DNA of 13,175 nucleotides from Methanobacteriota archaeon. Its GTDB lineage: Archaea; Halobacteriota; Methanosarcinia; Methanosarcinales; Methanoperedenaceae. The stretch is taken from the NCBI GenBank assembly GCA_018900975.1, contig JAHIFK010000232.1:1-13175 (forward strand), given 5' to 3'. The notes under the pieces are model-generated. The model had not been told where the DNA came from, did not search any database, and saw nothing but the letters and a program-made list of their open reading frames with translations. Position numbers and translations under genes: made by a program. Numbering within the stretch: position 1 is the stretch's first letter; each line of letters starts with the position of its first letter. Of this stretch, positions 1-7,440 are shown piece by piece.

Positions 1-278
1 CAACAATACTTACCATTATTTCATCAATGGGATTTGCGTAATTTGTAAATAACTTTGGTCAATACAACAAATTATACGGTTCCATTGGAACATTGATTGT
101 GGTTATGCTCTGGTTGTATATCGCCTCCCTTGTATTGCTAATAGGCTTTGAATTAAACGCCAGCATTAGCCGCGCTCGTGACTGTTACGAGAACATTGAT
201 CTCAAAATATTAGACGAAGTCGAACAAAGTTGTCCTGATGGCATAATTCATTCTCATGAATCTGATCAGAAATCATGA
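1..278 (+). pseudogene. C-terminal part of a YihY/BrkB-family inner-membrane protein, interrupted by an in-frame stop
   Basis: Read in the frame that starts at base 3, the sequence gives a hydrophobic segment, a TAA at 39-41, then FVNNFGQYNKLYGS and a membrane helix containing LWLYIASLVLLIGFELNA, ending with TGA at 276-278. The block with Y-V/F-x-N-F-x-x-Y-N-K-x-Y-G-S followed by a LWLY helix and a G-x-E-L-N-A segment is characteristic of the end of the YihY/BrkB (formerly 'ribonuclease BN') family, whose members are usually about 300 residues. The family commonly has Tyr where the TAA lies, so a single change from TAT or TAC to TAA would explain it. The gene starts before the window, so I cannot tell whether the upstream part is intact. 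The closing 30 residues are hydrophilic and acidic. The family's function is not well established. The family call is firm and the pseudogene call rests on the single stop. Confidence 0.75.
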
Positions 279-460
279 AGTTAATGAAAGGAGAGGATCA
301 GCAATAATACAGCAAGCCAGCCTCATCATTAGAAAAATGCGAAATACCTTCCCTATCCGGACCCATCCTCTCGCCGCGCCCCCAGAAATGCGCCACCTGC
401 TGCCCTAATCATAACCTGCCCAGCGCACTCTCTCTACGGGATAAAACGAAATCCCCGGAG
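279..460. other. Intergenic region without a recognisable gene
   Basis: Between the YihY stop and the terminator of the ferritin-like gene I see no credible reading frame. A purine-rich stretch AAAGGAGAGG at 287-296 resembles a ribosome binding site, but no start codon with an open frame follows it. The region is C-rich on the plus strand around 350-430. I find no clear inverted repeat or RNA gene. Confidence 0.5.
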
Positions 461-469
461 AAAAAAAAA
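461..469 (-). terminator. T-tract terminator directly after the ferritin-like gene
   Basis: On the minus strand the TGA stop at 470-472 is followed at once by nine T residues. Archaeal RNA polymerases commonly terminate on T-runs without a stem-loop. The same stop-plus-T9 arrangement is seen at the reconstructed end of the dehydrogenase gene (10221-10232). Confidence 0.6.
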
Positions 470-874
470 TCACATCCTCTCAATCCTCATCCTGAATTCC
501 TTCCTGTGCCGCTTCTCCTCATCCAATATGTGCTTCAGCACCCCAACCACTTCATCATCATCGATAAGACCTATCTGCCTCTTATACATCTCAATAGCCC
601 CAGTCTCATGAACAACCTGATGCTCAAGCTGGCTTCTCAGAGTATCACCACCGAAATCAAGCTCCTGATGCTCCATACTGGGCTTCCCGCCGCGCTTCAC
701 GATAAGGTCGGCAAGCCAGTTCATATGCCTCATCTCATCAATGGCTATAGCCTCAGTAACCCTGCTTGGGTCGCACTGTGGCATTATGAAGGCGTTGCGC
801 ACGTATATCATCGTGGCTTCGATCTCATGGACAAAAGCTTCGTTCAATAAACGGATCTTTTCTTCGTTATTCAA
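470..874 (-). CDS. Small ferritin-like (bacterioferritin/rubrerythrin-type) di-iron protein
   Basis: This 134-residue protein is predicted to be a four-helix bundle carrying a carboxylate-bridged di-iron site, as in bacterioferritins and the ferritin-like domain of rubrerythrins. The ligand pattern is complete: E17 in helix A, E47-x-x-H50 in helix B (DEMRH), E90 in helix C and E120-x-x-H123 in helix D (DEEKRH). It is shorter than a bacterioferritin (about 155 residues) and lacks the C-terminal rubredoxin domain of rubrerythrin. I see no signal peptide, so it is probably cytoplasmic and may act in iron handling or peroxide defence. The start is a TTG at 872-874, supported by GGAGG eight bases upstream (on the minus strand) and by the lack of a nearby ATG. 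It begins 33 bases after the S-layer-type gene and is probably co-transcribed with it. The fold is well supported and the exact activity is not. Confidence 0.85.
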   Translation of the reverse strand: MNNEEKIRLLNEAFVHEIEATMIYVRNAFIMPQCDPSRVTEAIAIDEMRHMNWLADLIVKRGGKPSMEHQELDFGGDTLRSQLEHQVVHETGAIEMYKRQIGLIDDDEVVGVLKHILDEEKRHRKEFRMRIERM

Positions 875-907
875 ATATTAATCCTCCATATAGCATCAAG
901 TAAATTG

Positions 908-3628
908 TTATTTTATGATCTTTTTATCCCATATTTCACTGTTCTTAATTTCGCCTTCCTCAGACTGTTTCTTAAACATATCAAGACTTAACTTGCCTTT
1001 TGCGGTCAACAGATAGATCACTATCGCCCCTATGGCGATTATTGCTCCAAGAGCCAGGAATACATTGAACTCTCCTTCCTTTACTTCGACCAGTTTCTTC
1101 TGCCCGAGCACTTCGATAGTATAATTACCTGGTGGCAGCGCTATTTCTTTATTGAAAGTTACATCCTTAACTTCCCCTGCTGCTATTTCCACTGGTATCG
1201 AATCCACCTCTGTGTTGTTGATTATTAGCCCAACAGGAAGAGTAGCTGCCTTGGTTCCAATATTTGTGATATTAACCCTTATTTCTACTTTTTCATTCGA
1301 GAAGATCACATCATTGACCCTGATATCAAGAGCCTGGAACTCAGCAAAAGGCACCCTGACCTCTATGTCCCTTGCTACTGAGACAAACCCGGTCATTGAT
1401 GCGAATATCGTGTGAATCCCGCTATCTTCCAACATGAAGTTAAGGGAGCCTGCGTCATCAGTTACACCGATAGCCTTATTATCAAAATTCACAGTTGCTC
1501 CGGCAACCGGCATGTCTTTATTCAATACCCTTATAGTAACGTTCCCTAACTGGTTCCCTTTTACAGGAGCCTCAATGCTCAGCCTGTTCTCAACATAGCC
1601 TTGGACAACCAGTTCTTTGCTGGTCTTCTGGTAGCCGAGTTTGGTGGCCGTTATATTATAAGTGCCGCCCTTCATGGTTTTTTCAAGGGTCAGTTTAAGC
1701 GCACCATTACTGTCGGTCTGCCCCATGTCTGAATTAATGGTTATAAATGCCGCTTCAACGGGTTTTCCTCCTGCTGTGACCTTCACATTGATAGCCTCGC
1801 CAGCAGTGGCTTTAGAAGGCGCATCAATTAAAAGCTGACCTGAAATCATGTCTGGTGTAACATAAACAAAAGGATAGAATCTTACATCGCCTGAATTTGC
1901 CACCTTGAAGCTGATATTTCCCATGATCTCCACTGTGTTACCTGAAGACAGTCCCAGTGTATTAGCACTTACCATTTCAATACCCCTTGAAGTTACTGCC
2001 TCGACCTCCATTGCCCCGAACCTGTCACCAGGTTTAACAGATGTGAATGTCTCAGATATCTGGAAAACGCCCCTGCCCATAGCTGCGGTCATTTCCCTGC
2101 CCCTGAAGATCGCATCAAAGTGAACGGCTATTATGGGAAGTTCATCTTCGTTGCCAACCTCTTTAGTGTAAATGTAACTATCGCTTCCGGTTATGACGTC
2201 GGAATCCACTTCTACCCCATCCTTCAATAATGATATCAATACCTGTCCAGTTCCTGCGCCGATATCTACGTCTTTTATCTTAAGCACATATCCCTCTTTC
2301 AATGTCAGAGTGCTGCCCTGTGAAAGCGTGCGCTTTGTATCGTCATCAAGAAGGACTTTATGCAGTTGAAGGGTGCCGAGCGTACTTTTTGATTCCATGT
2401 TTGATATCACGCTTTTTGCAGTATAGCCCGCGAAATACCTGTCTACCATGAACCCTAAAACCTGATAAGTGCCAAATTGCGAGTAATCAAAGCTAACCTC
2501 TTCAGCAGAAGTTGAGTATCTTAACTTCCCCCTTGGGATGGTTCTACCGCTAATGCTTTCGATCGTTAGTTTCTCTTTTCCCACGTCATGGTCCATATCA
2601 TAGTAAAAGCCCAGGTTCGTGCCGCCGATGTTAAGACCGAAGTTCCTGGTGTTCCATTCATATGTCTTTGGATTTGACGGTGGATATATTGTACCCCTCA
2701 TCTCGAACGCGCCAGTCCTTTCCACGGAAAGGGCGAAACGCAGCGTGCTGCTGTCAGCCACTACTATTTTCAGGTTTCCCACAAGATCAACAGTATTTCC
2801 TGACGACAATGATAATGAGTTCCGGTTGCTCATATCTATCCCACTGGAACTGATTGAGCTTATCTCAAGTTCACCGTATCTGTCCCCGCTTTTTACCTGT
2901 GTAAATGATTCAGATATCTGGAAGACGCCCCTGACAAATGCCGCGTTCAATTCTCTCCCCCTGAATACCGAGTCAAAGTGGACACCAAGCAACGGAACAT
3001 CGTCCACCCCCCCCAGTGTTGCAGCATATATGTAGTTATCGTTGCCGGCGACAACATCGGTGTCAACTACATCCCCGTCTTTGAACAGGGTTACCATTAC
3101 CTGTCCAGGTCCTGCGCTGATATCGACTTCTGTCATTTTAAGCACATATCCTTCTTTCAGCGTCATTGTACCCCCTTCATTGATCACGCGTTTTCCGTCG
3201 TCATCAAGGATAACCTTATGGAGCTGGTTGCTGCCAAGAATGCTTATTGCTTCGTTACTGGATATGGCGCTGTTGCGGGAATATCCGGCAAAATACTTAT
3301 CAGCCATGAACCCGATCACCTGGTACCTGCCGAATCCAGAGTATTCGAATTCCACCTCAATAGGCATGGTCTTGTAAGTGAGATCTCCCCTGTTTATGGT
3401 CCTCTTGATGTCCCTTATGGTAAGCTCCTCAGTGCCCAGGTTCTCGTCAAGATTATAATAAAACCCGGCAAAGCTGTGCGAATCCCATGTATATTCAGTC
3501 GGCATTCCCTGCTCCCATACCCTGTTGCCAGACGCCGCATCTACAGGCATTACGAGCATTAAAATCAATACCGTTATTCCGATCGATACCCCAAAGGTAC
3601 GACCTCTGTTAATATTCTCCTTGATCAT
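908..3628 (-). CDS. Membrane-anchored surface protein with two S-layer domains, two Ig/carboxypeptidase-like domains and a CARDB-like domain
   Basis: The product is 906 residues when started at the ATG at 3626-3628. An in-frame GTG at 3635-3637 would add three residues, but it lies inside AAGGTGAT, which is well placed as the ribosome binding site for the ATG. Order of parts: signal peptide (hydrophobic to about 28, end near Ala32); S-layer domain 1 (about 38-315); S-layer domain 2 (about 322-589); two carboxypeptidase-regulatory/Ig-like beta domains (about 600-678 and 683-760); a CARDB-like adhesion domain (about 765-849); one membrane helix (about 855-875); and a charged 30-residue cytoplasmic tail. 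The two S-layer copies share long blocks such as YQV(I/L)GFM(A/V)D(K/R)YFAGY, QLHKV(I/L)LDDD and LTLKEGYVLK. This tandem architecture matches Methanosarcina-type S-layer proteins (PF07752 family). Whether this is the main S-layer subunit or a less abundant relative cannot be told from sequence. Confidence 0.9.
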   Translation of the reverse strand: MIKENINRGRTFGVSIGITVLILMLVMPVDAASGNRVWEQGMPTEYTWDSHSFAGFYYNLDENLGTEELTIRDIKRTINRGDLTYKTMPIEVEFEYSGFGRYQVIGFMADKYFAGYSRNSAISSNEAISILGSNQLHKVILDDDGKRVINEGGTMTLKEGYVLKMTEVDISAGPGQVMVTLFKDGDVVDTDVVAGNDNYIYAATLGGVDDVPLLGVHFDSVFRGRELNAAFVRGVFQISESFTQVKSGDRYGELEISSISSSGIDMSNRNSLSLSSGNTVDLVGNLKIVVADSSTLRFALSVERTGAFEMRGTIYPPSNPKTYEWNTRNFGLNIGGTNLGFYYDMDHDVGKEKLTIESISGRTIPRGKLRYSTSAEEVSFDYSQFGTYQVLGFMVDRYFAGYTAKSVISNMESKSTLGTLQLHKVLLDDDTKRTLSQGSTLTLKEGYVLKIKDVDIGAGTGQVLISLLKDGVEVDSDVITGSDSYIYTKEVGNEDELPIIAVHFDAIFRGREMTAAMGRGVFQISETFTSVKPGDRFGAMEVEAVTSRGIEMVSANTLGLSSGNTVEIMGNISFKVANSGDVRFYPFVYVTPDMISGQLLIDAPSKATAGEAINVKVTAGGKPVEAAFITINSDMGQTDSNGALKLTLEKTMKGGTYNITATKLGYQKTSKELVVQGYVENRLSIEAPVKGNQLGNVTIRVLNKDMPVAGATVNFDNKAIGVTDDAGSLNFMLEDSGIHTIFASMTGFVSVARDIEVRVPFAEFQALDIRVNDVIFSNEKVEIRVNITNIGTKAATLPVGLIINNTEVDSIPVEIAAGEVKDVTFNKEIALPPGNYTIEVLGQKKLVEVKEGEFNVFLALGAIIAIGAIVIYLLTAKGKLSLDMFKKQSEEGEIKNSEIWDKKIIK
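1862..2665 (-). repeat. Second copy of the duplicated S-layer domain
   Basis: Codons about 322-589 of the surface protein. This copy begins with YEWNTRNFGLNIGG and ends near the FYPFVYV segment. It aligns along its whole length with the copy at 2684-3517, with strong identity in the central block around QLHKV, LTLKEGYVLK and the D(T/S)DV(V/I) turn. The copies have diverged at DNA level, so the duplication is old and in keeping with the family architecture rather than a recent event. Confidence 0.8.
2684..3517 (-). repeat. First copy of the duplicated S-layer domain
   Basis: Codons about 38-315 of the surface protein, starting with VWEQGMPTEYTWDSHSF and containing YQVIGFMADKYFAGYS, QLHKVILDDD and FRGRELNAAFVRGVFQIS. 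It is the partner of the copy at 1862-2665, whose matching segment reads FRGREMTAAMGRGVFQIS. Confidence 0.8.
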
Positions 3629-3689
3629 CCATATCACCTTAGTGGTATTATTATCACTGTTTTTAGTACAATTATGGTGATTACCTGTA

Positions 3690-3702
3690 ATGTATAAAAA
3701 CC
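3690..3702 (-). promoter_or_regulatory. Candidate TATA box of the surface-protein gene
   Basis: On the minus strand a TTTTTATACA stretch lies about 65 bases before the ATG at 3628. Initiation some 25 bases downstream would give a leader of about 40 bases that contains the AAGGTGAT ribosome binding site. An imperfect inverted repeat (AGTGATA...TACCACT, 3641-3658) lies in that leader, but I cannot assign it a role. Confidence 0.4.
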
Positions 3703-3787
3703 CTGCTACTCAAATAAATCACTCATGAGCATGAATGCGCCATCGCACTTGAAGCGGCTATTTATAAGCCAGGCGTAATAATTGTTC

Positions 3788-5080
3788 TTATTCGCTATTA
3801 TTCACCGCTTCAGCACACTTAAACCCTGCAACAATAGACCCGTTCATGCTCCTCTCAGGATAGTTCGCCTCTGAGAACATACCTGCAAGGTAAAGACCTT
3901 TGATTTTTGTCTTATATGGAAGCACTTTTTTCCCGTACCCTGTTTCATAAACTGGCGCAGTGTCCAAATCCCTGCGCAGTCGCCACCATTTAACATTTTT
4001 CCGAAATCCTGGAAAGAGCTTTTCAAGACCTTTAAGATATAGCTCAGCGACCTCATCATTACTCTTTTTCCACAGTACGCTCTCAGGATTCTGGAAGTAA
4101 GAAGTTACATACATCAAATGTTCCCCATAATCCGATCCAGGAATGAAGTTGGTATGCTCTATCACGGCTCCGAAAAGGACATCGCCTTTGATGTTAAGCC
4201 AGTAGATATCATCCATCACCTTTTCACGGAGTCCAAAAAGAACACATGCGGTGCCCTGATAATTTATGTCAGTGTCAATTCCTGAAAGCTTTGAATCTAT
4301 TATTTTTTCAAGGCTGTGAGGGGAGACAGTTGATATTACCCTGTCACAGTCAATACGTTTTCCATCCACAACAACCCCTTTGACAGCCCCGTTGACGACA
4401 TCGATCCTGTAAACGCTGCCTTTTATTATTTTACATCCTTTCTCTTTGAGCTTTTCAGCCATTGCCTCAATGAGAGCATAAAATCCCCCGCGCATGTACC
4501 CAAGCCTCTCCCCTTTTGCTCCCCTGTTCGAGCGTATCTGCACGCGCCCAAGCAGCCAGGCTGCTGATACTTTTTCTTTATTGTCCCCGAACTTACTTGA
4601 AAGCAGGGGAAGGAAAAAATTGTTATAGACCGATTCCCCGGCAGTGTCAAGTATCCATTGTTTCGCGGTGATCTCATCAAAAGGTGTCCTGTCTTTTATT
4701 GACTTAGCTTTCAGAACGAGCCATGTCAATCTGACAACATCCAGAAGCGGCAGGGCGCGCATGATCTCAAGAGGCGTGTTCATGGGGTATATTTTGCCGT
4801 TGAAAAAGTATCCCGTAGTTCCCCTTAGCCATTCAAGCCTGCTTCCAAGGCCGAGTTCTTCAATAAGGGAGATGAGTTCCATGTCACTTGCAAAAATATG
4901 GTGGTAATATTTCTCGATATGATATGTTCCCGTTTTTGTATTCGAGCTATTTACCGCGTAACTTGAAGCCATGCCGCCAGGTTCTGGTTCCTTCTCTATG
5001 ATGGTTATTTCATCCCTGCCTGCAAGCCTGTAGGCAGCTGCAAGTCCTGCAAGTCCTCCTCCGATTATGATCGTTTTCAT
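3788..5080 (-). CDS. FAD-dependent oxidoreductase of the amine oxidase / protoporphyrinogen oxidase-phytoene desaturase superfamily
   Basis: This is a 430-residue flavoprotein. The N-terminus MKTIIIGGGLAGLAAAYRL carries the dinucleotide-binding motif G7-x-G9-x-x-G12, followed by an acidic residue at the end of the second strand (IIEKE, E29) and the GG motif (PGGMASS, 35-40) typical of FAD-binding amine oxidase-like proteins. RGGF at 197-200 and the C-terminal block GLYLAGMFSEANYPERSMNG (395-414) fit the second FAD-contacting region of the superfamily. There is no signal peptide. The substrate is unknown: relatives include protoporphyrinogen oxidases, carotenoid desaturases and unassigned proteins next to glycan genes, and nothing here chooses among them. 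The ATG at 5078-5080 lies 28 bases from a TATA-like box and has no ribosome binding site, suggesting a leaderless or nearly leaderless mRNA. The fold is secure and the reaction is not assigned. Confidence 0.85.
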   Translation of the reverse strand: MKTIIIGGGLAGLAAAYRLAGRDEITIIEKEPEPGGMASSYAVNSSNTKTGTYHIEKYYHHIFASDMELISLIEELGLGSRLEWLRGTTGYFFNGKIYPMNTPLEIMRALPLLDVVRLTWLVLKAKSIKDRTPFDEITAKQWILDTAGESVYNNFFLPLLSSKFGDNKEKVSAAWLLGRVQIRSNRGAKGERLGYMRGGFYALIEAMAEKLKEKGCKIIKGSVYRIDVVNGAVKGVVVDGKRIDCDRVISTVSPHSLEKIIDSKLSGIDTDINYQGTACVLFGLREKVMDDIYWLNIKGDVLFGAVIEHTNFIPGSDYGEHLMYVTSYFQNPESVLWKKSNDEVAELYLKGLEKLFPGFRKNVKWWRLRRDLDTAPVYETGYGKKVLPYKTKIKGLYLAGMFSEANYPERSMNGSIVAGFKCAEAVNNSE

Positions 5081-5103
5081 AGCATCTGGATATGGTCTTG
5101 TGG

Positions 5104-5114
5104 ATATATAAAAG
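5104..5114 (-). promoter_or_regulatory. TATA box of the FAD oxidoreductase gene
   Basis: CTTTTATATAT on the minus strand, centred about 28 bases before the ATG at 5080. The spacing predicts initiation within a few bases of the start codon, consistent with the missing ribosome binding site. Confidence 0.5.
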
Positions 5115-5165
5115 ATGACTTTAGTACGATGTGGTGAATATCACGCTATACATATGGATTTTTCT

Positions 5166-5364
5166 TCATGCTTGCTGAAATCCACCTTCCAAATATTTAA
5201 AATGATCATCCTCTGTCAGGATTGTTTCAATTTCCTTTTCAATCATTACAATAACAGAAGTTAAATCAGTGAAAGAAATCAAATTTTTATCCATATATTT
5301 CGTGCTTTTTTTCTCGTCTATTATAGAGGCTGATCCAACCCCATGTATCTATAAGTACCTTCAT
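5166..5364 (-). pseudogene. Remnant of a VapC-type PIN-domain toxin with its middle deleted
   Basis: Directly after the antitoxin, overlapping its TGA by one base (TGATG), an ATG at 5362-5364 opens MKVLIDTWGWISLYNRREKK, the usual start of a VapC PIN ribonuclease including the first catalytic Asp (D6). This frame stops at TAA 5287-5289 after 25 codons. Shifted by one base, 5166-5294 encodes NLISFTDLTSVIVMIEKEIE and then TILTEDDHFKYLEGGF, the typical C-terminal third of a PIN protein with the SFTD acidic motif and the T-x-D-x-H-F end. A PIN protein is normally 125-140 residues. Here only about 25 plus 40 remain, so some 65-75 central codons, including the middle acidic residues, are gone. The toxin cannot be active. 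This reading rests on two short but characteristic ends in the expected order and place. Confidence 0.75.
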
Positions 5365-5597
5365 CATCTATCGCCATATAGCTCATCATCAATTTCTGAA
5401 GCAAAAGGTTCTTCATTTGCTAATCCTATGATTCCAAAAATGGGATCTTTTTTCGGATCAATCTTCAATTTTGACTTTTTAATATGTTCTCTTGATAGAA
5501 GAAATTCCGTAAAATCGAGCAACTCTTTCACATTTTCATCAGGTAGTTGTTCCAGAGCCATAAGAAATGTCTCTTTATCTAGGTTTATTGTTTTCAT
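5364..5597 (-). CDS. Antitoxin of a VapBC-like system, now without a working toxin
   Basis: This 77-residue acidic protein has a short N-terminal segment (MKTINLDKETFLMALEQLP), the sequence ELLDFTEFLLSRE typical of DUF2281/VapB-like antitoxins, and a C-terminal tail DPIFGIIGLANEEPFA-x-x-IDDELYG of the sort that wraps the PIN toxin in archaeal VapBC pairs. The stop overlaps the start of the PIN remnant (TGATG), the translational coupling expected in such operons. The ATG at 5595-5597 has no clear ribosome binding site. A TATA-like CAGATATATAAC at 5635-5646 suggests a short leader. With its toxin destroyed it may be a leftover, may still repress its own promoter, or may act against a related toxin elsewhere. 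The protein itself shows no lesion. Confidence 0.65.
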   Translation of the reverse strand: MKTINLDKETFLMALEQLPDENVKELLDFTEFLLSREHIKKSKLKIDPKKDPIFGIIGLANEEPFASEIDDELYGDR

Positions 5598-5634
5598 ATT
5601 GGATCAATAATTTTAATATGATAACATCGCTCAT

Positions 5635-5646
5635 GTTATATATCTG
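5635..5646 (-). promoter_or_regulatory. Candidate TATA box of the orphan antitoxin gene
   Basis: GATATATAAC on the minus strand about 40 bases before the ATG at 5597. It is the only strong TATA-like sequence in the gap to the transporter gene. No transcription data support it. Confidence 0.35.
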
Positions 5647-5714
5647 TTTATTTAACTGTATCCATAAAAACCTTTTGAACAACTCCCCCGGGCACTTCTT
5701 ATGATAGAGGTTTA

Positions 5715-6962
5715 TCAATTAATATGATTACGCGCCGGAAGCAGCATCATAAGCATCACCGCAGCCACAAGCGCAGTTGCGCTTCCGAACAGGAACGGTG
5801 CGCTCGCACCCGCTAAATCCCACAGAAACCCTGCGATTATGCTCGCAGTAAGCGCCATGAGCCCTGTAGCAGTATAGTATAAACCAATAGCAGTCCCCCT
5901 TTTATCCGCAGGGACAAGGTCAACAGCATAGGCCTTGCTCACCCCTTCAGTCATAGCCATATAAAAACCGTATACTGCTAAGAGTATCCATACAAAGTAT
6001 CCTTCGTTAGCCATAGCAAAACCCAGATAGACAATGGAGAATATCAGGAAGCCGCCTATCATGACGTTCCTGCGCCCTATCCTGTCCGAGAGCATGCCGG
6101 CAGGCATTGAAGCGAGGGAGTATGTGATGTTATAGACAACATATGTCAATATTACAACTGCAACGATCCCGAGGGAGCCGAACGTGGATGTGATGATCGA
6201 AGGAACGCCGCCGAAGTTCTCAAAGATGTCCTTTGTCCGAAGTATCAAGAATGCATTACTTGAATTACCTATTGCAAAGACTATCGATATCATGATGAAA
6301 ATCTTAAAATCTCGGCTGAAATCCGAGAGTTTTAACTTGAATCCGTCTTTTCTTTCCCCCTTTTTCTCCGAAACAAAAAATATCAGCAGCAGAACACTGA
6401 TAAGGGCAGGGATGAATGCTATCAGGAATATTATCCTGTAACTCGCGTCAATATTCCAGTGATTTTTATCGAGATAATACAGCAGCAAAAGAGCGATAAG
6501 CGGACCTATGACAGCCCCAATGCTATCGAGTGAGCGGTGGAACCCGAATGCTTTGCCCCTGTACTGAGCTTCAGTGGAATCCGCGATCAGGGCATCGCGC
6601 GCGGATGAGCGCAGCCCTTTCCCGAACCTGTCAAGAAAGCGAGCGGCAAGAACGAAATGCCAGGTCGCTGCGAATGCAAGCAGAGGTTTAGCTATTGTTG
6701 AAAGGCTGTATCCATATATTACAAAAGGTTTTCTTTTCCCGGATTTATCTGAGAGCCAACCTGATATCACTTTCAAGAGGCTGGCTGTGCTTTCTGCTAT
6801 GCCCTCGATAAGACCCACAACTGACATCGGGGAGTGAAGAACTGCTGTGAGGAAGAGCGGGATAATAGGGTACAGCATCTCGCTGCTTATGTCGGTGAAG
6901 AAACTGACGAGACCGAGGATGAATACATTTTTCTTGACGCCTTTTATGATGTCTTTTTCCAC
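5715..6962 (-). CDS. Major facilitator superfamily (MFS) transporter, 12 predicted membrane helices
   Basis: This is a 415-residue hydrophobic protein with the two-fold architecture of MFS carriers. The loop after helix 2 holds motif A (GWLSDKSGKRKPF, about 68-80) and the matching loop in the second half holds a second motif A (GMLSDRIGRRN, about 289-299). A conserved stretch RFLDRFGKGLRSSARDALI (108-126) after helix 4 and the repeat-like YRGKAFGFHRSLD / KRGTAIGLYYT helix starts mark a subfamily common in archaea and bacteria and usually annotated only as 'MFS transporter'. The central loop (about 198-220) is basic and cytoplasmic. The substrate cannot be predicted. The start is a GTG at 6960-6962 without a clear ribosome binding site. 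A TATA-like stretch at 6987-6995 is placed for a leaderless mRNA. The PIN toxin gene ends 55 bases upstream. Confidence 0.85.
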   Translation of the reverse strand: MEKDIIKGVKKNVFILGLVSFFTDISSEMLYPIIPLFLTAVLHSPMSVVGLIEGIAESTASLLKVISGWLSDKSGKRKPFVIYGYSLSTIAKPLLAFAATWHFVLAARFLDRFGKGLRSSARDALIADSTEAQYRGKAFGFHRSLDSIGAVIGPLIALLLLYYLDKNHWNIDASYRIIFLIAFIPALISVLLLIFFVSEKKGERKDGFKLKLSDFSRDFKIFIMISIVFAIGNSSNAFLILRTKDIFENFGGVPSIITSTFGSLGIVAVVILTYVVYNITYSLASMPAGMLSDRIGRRNVMIGGFLIFSIVYLGFAMANEGYFVWILLAVYGFYMAMTEGVSKAYAVDLVPADKRGTAIGLYYTATGLMALTASIIAGFLWDLAGASAPFLFGSATALVAAVMLMMLLPARNHIN

Positions 6963-6986
6963 TGGGATTTCTTATGATACCACGAT

Positions 6987-6996
6987 GTAAATAAGT
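6987..6996 (-). promoter_or_regulatory. Weak candidate TATA box of the MFS transporter gene
   Basis: CTTATTTAC on the minus strand, centred about 29 bases before the GTG at 6962. It fits a leaderless start, but the sequence is only moderately TATA-like. Confidence 0.25.
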
Positions 6997-7017
6997 TCTT
7001 TGAATTAGCTGGCAGCT

Positions 7018-7440
7018 TCATTTTGTCCAATTGACTACCTTTAAATCTCTGATATTATCAAAGTGACCATCACTGCTCATGAGTGGAACATTCAGTTCCA
7101 TGCAAATCGCAGCTATCCAGATATCATTTTCTGGAATAGGGCGCCCCATCTTTTTTAAATCAGAACGTACTCTGGCATAACGTAAGGCAACAGCTTCATC
7201 AATAGGAATGATAACAGAATTGTTTGAGAATATAGTTATATGCTTTTCATTCTCTTCAGTTTTAGTGCTGTTGATCGCCCCATACATGAGTTCGCCCAGT
7301 ACAACAGCAGGAAGAAAGATTATATCTGTTCTGTCTATTAAATTGCAGACCGTGGTAATACCCGCACGATAAGCAATTACGGCATTAGTGTCAACCGCCA
7401 ACCTACCATTCGCCTTCAATATTCTCAAACTCCTCATCAA
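7018..7440 (-). CDS. VapC-type PIN-domain ribonuclease toxin
   Basis: The conserved protein starts around LAVDTNAVIAYRAG. PIN domains are Mg-dependent ribonucleases. The acidic residues are all present when counted from the first ATG: D17 (AVDTN), E50 (VLGELMYG), D106 (PENDIWIAA) and D124 (SSDGHF), followed by the usual VVNW end. The longest frame opens at ATG 7438-7440 and would overlap the antitoxin gene by 38 bases, giving 140 residues. The first 13 residues do not look like a PIN start, however. A TTG at 7417-7419, ten bases after GAGGAG, or a TTG at 7399-7401 directly before AVDTN, would give 133 or 127 residues, closer to the family. The coupling with the upstream antitoxin is tight. 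The toxin appears intact, unlike the remnant at 5166-5364. Confidence 0.8.
   Translation of the reverse strand: MMRSLRILKANGRLAVDTNAVIAYRAGITTVCNLIDRTDIIFLPAVVLGELMYGAINSTKTEENEKHITIFSNNSVIIPIDEAVALRYARVRSDLKKMGRPIPENDIWIAAICMELNVPLMSSDGHFDNIRDLKVVNWTK

Noticed and set aside
279..469. Small gene or RNA between YihY and the ferritin-like gene
   Set aside because: No frame with a start signal, no convincing stem-loop and no known RNA pattern could be supported.
506..850. Plus-strand open frame opposite the ferritin-like gene
   Set aside because: The minus strand encodes a complete di-iron ligand set with a good ribosome binding site; the plus frame has no family features.
2978..3562. Long open frame on the plus strand opposite the surface-protein gene (with others at 2619-3035 and 3042-3377)
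   Set aside because: These are antisense shadows of a clearly coding, repeated domain gene. The translations are low-complexity with no recognisable domain or ribosome binding site.
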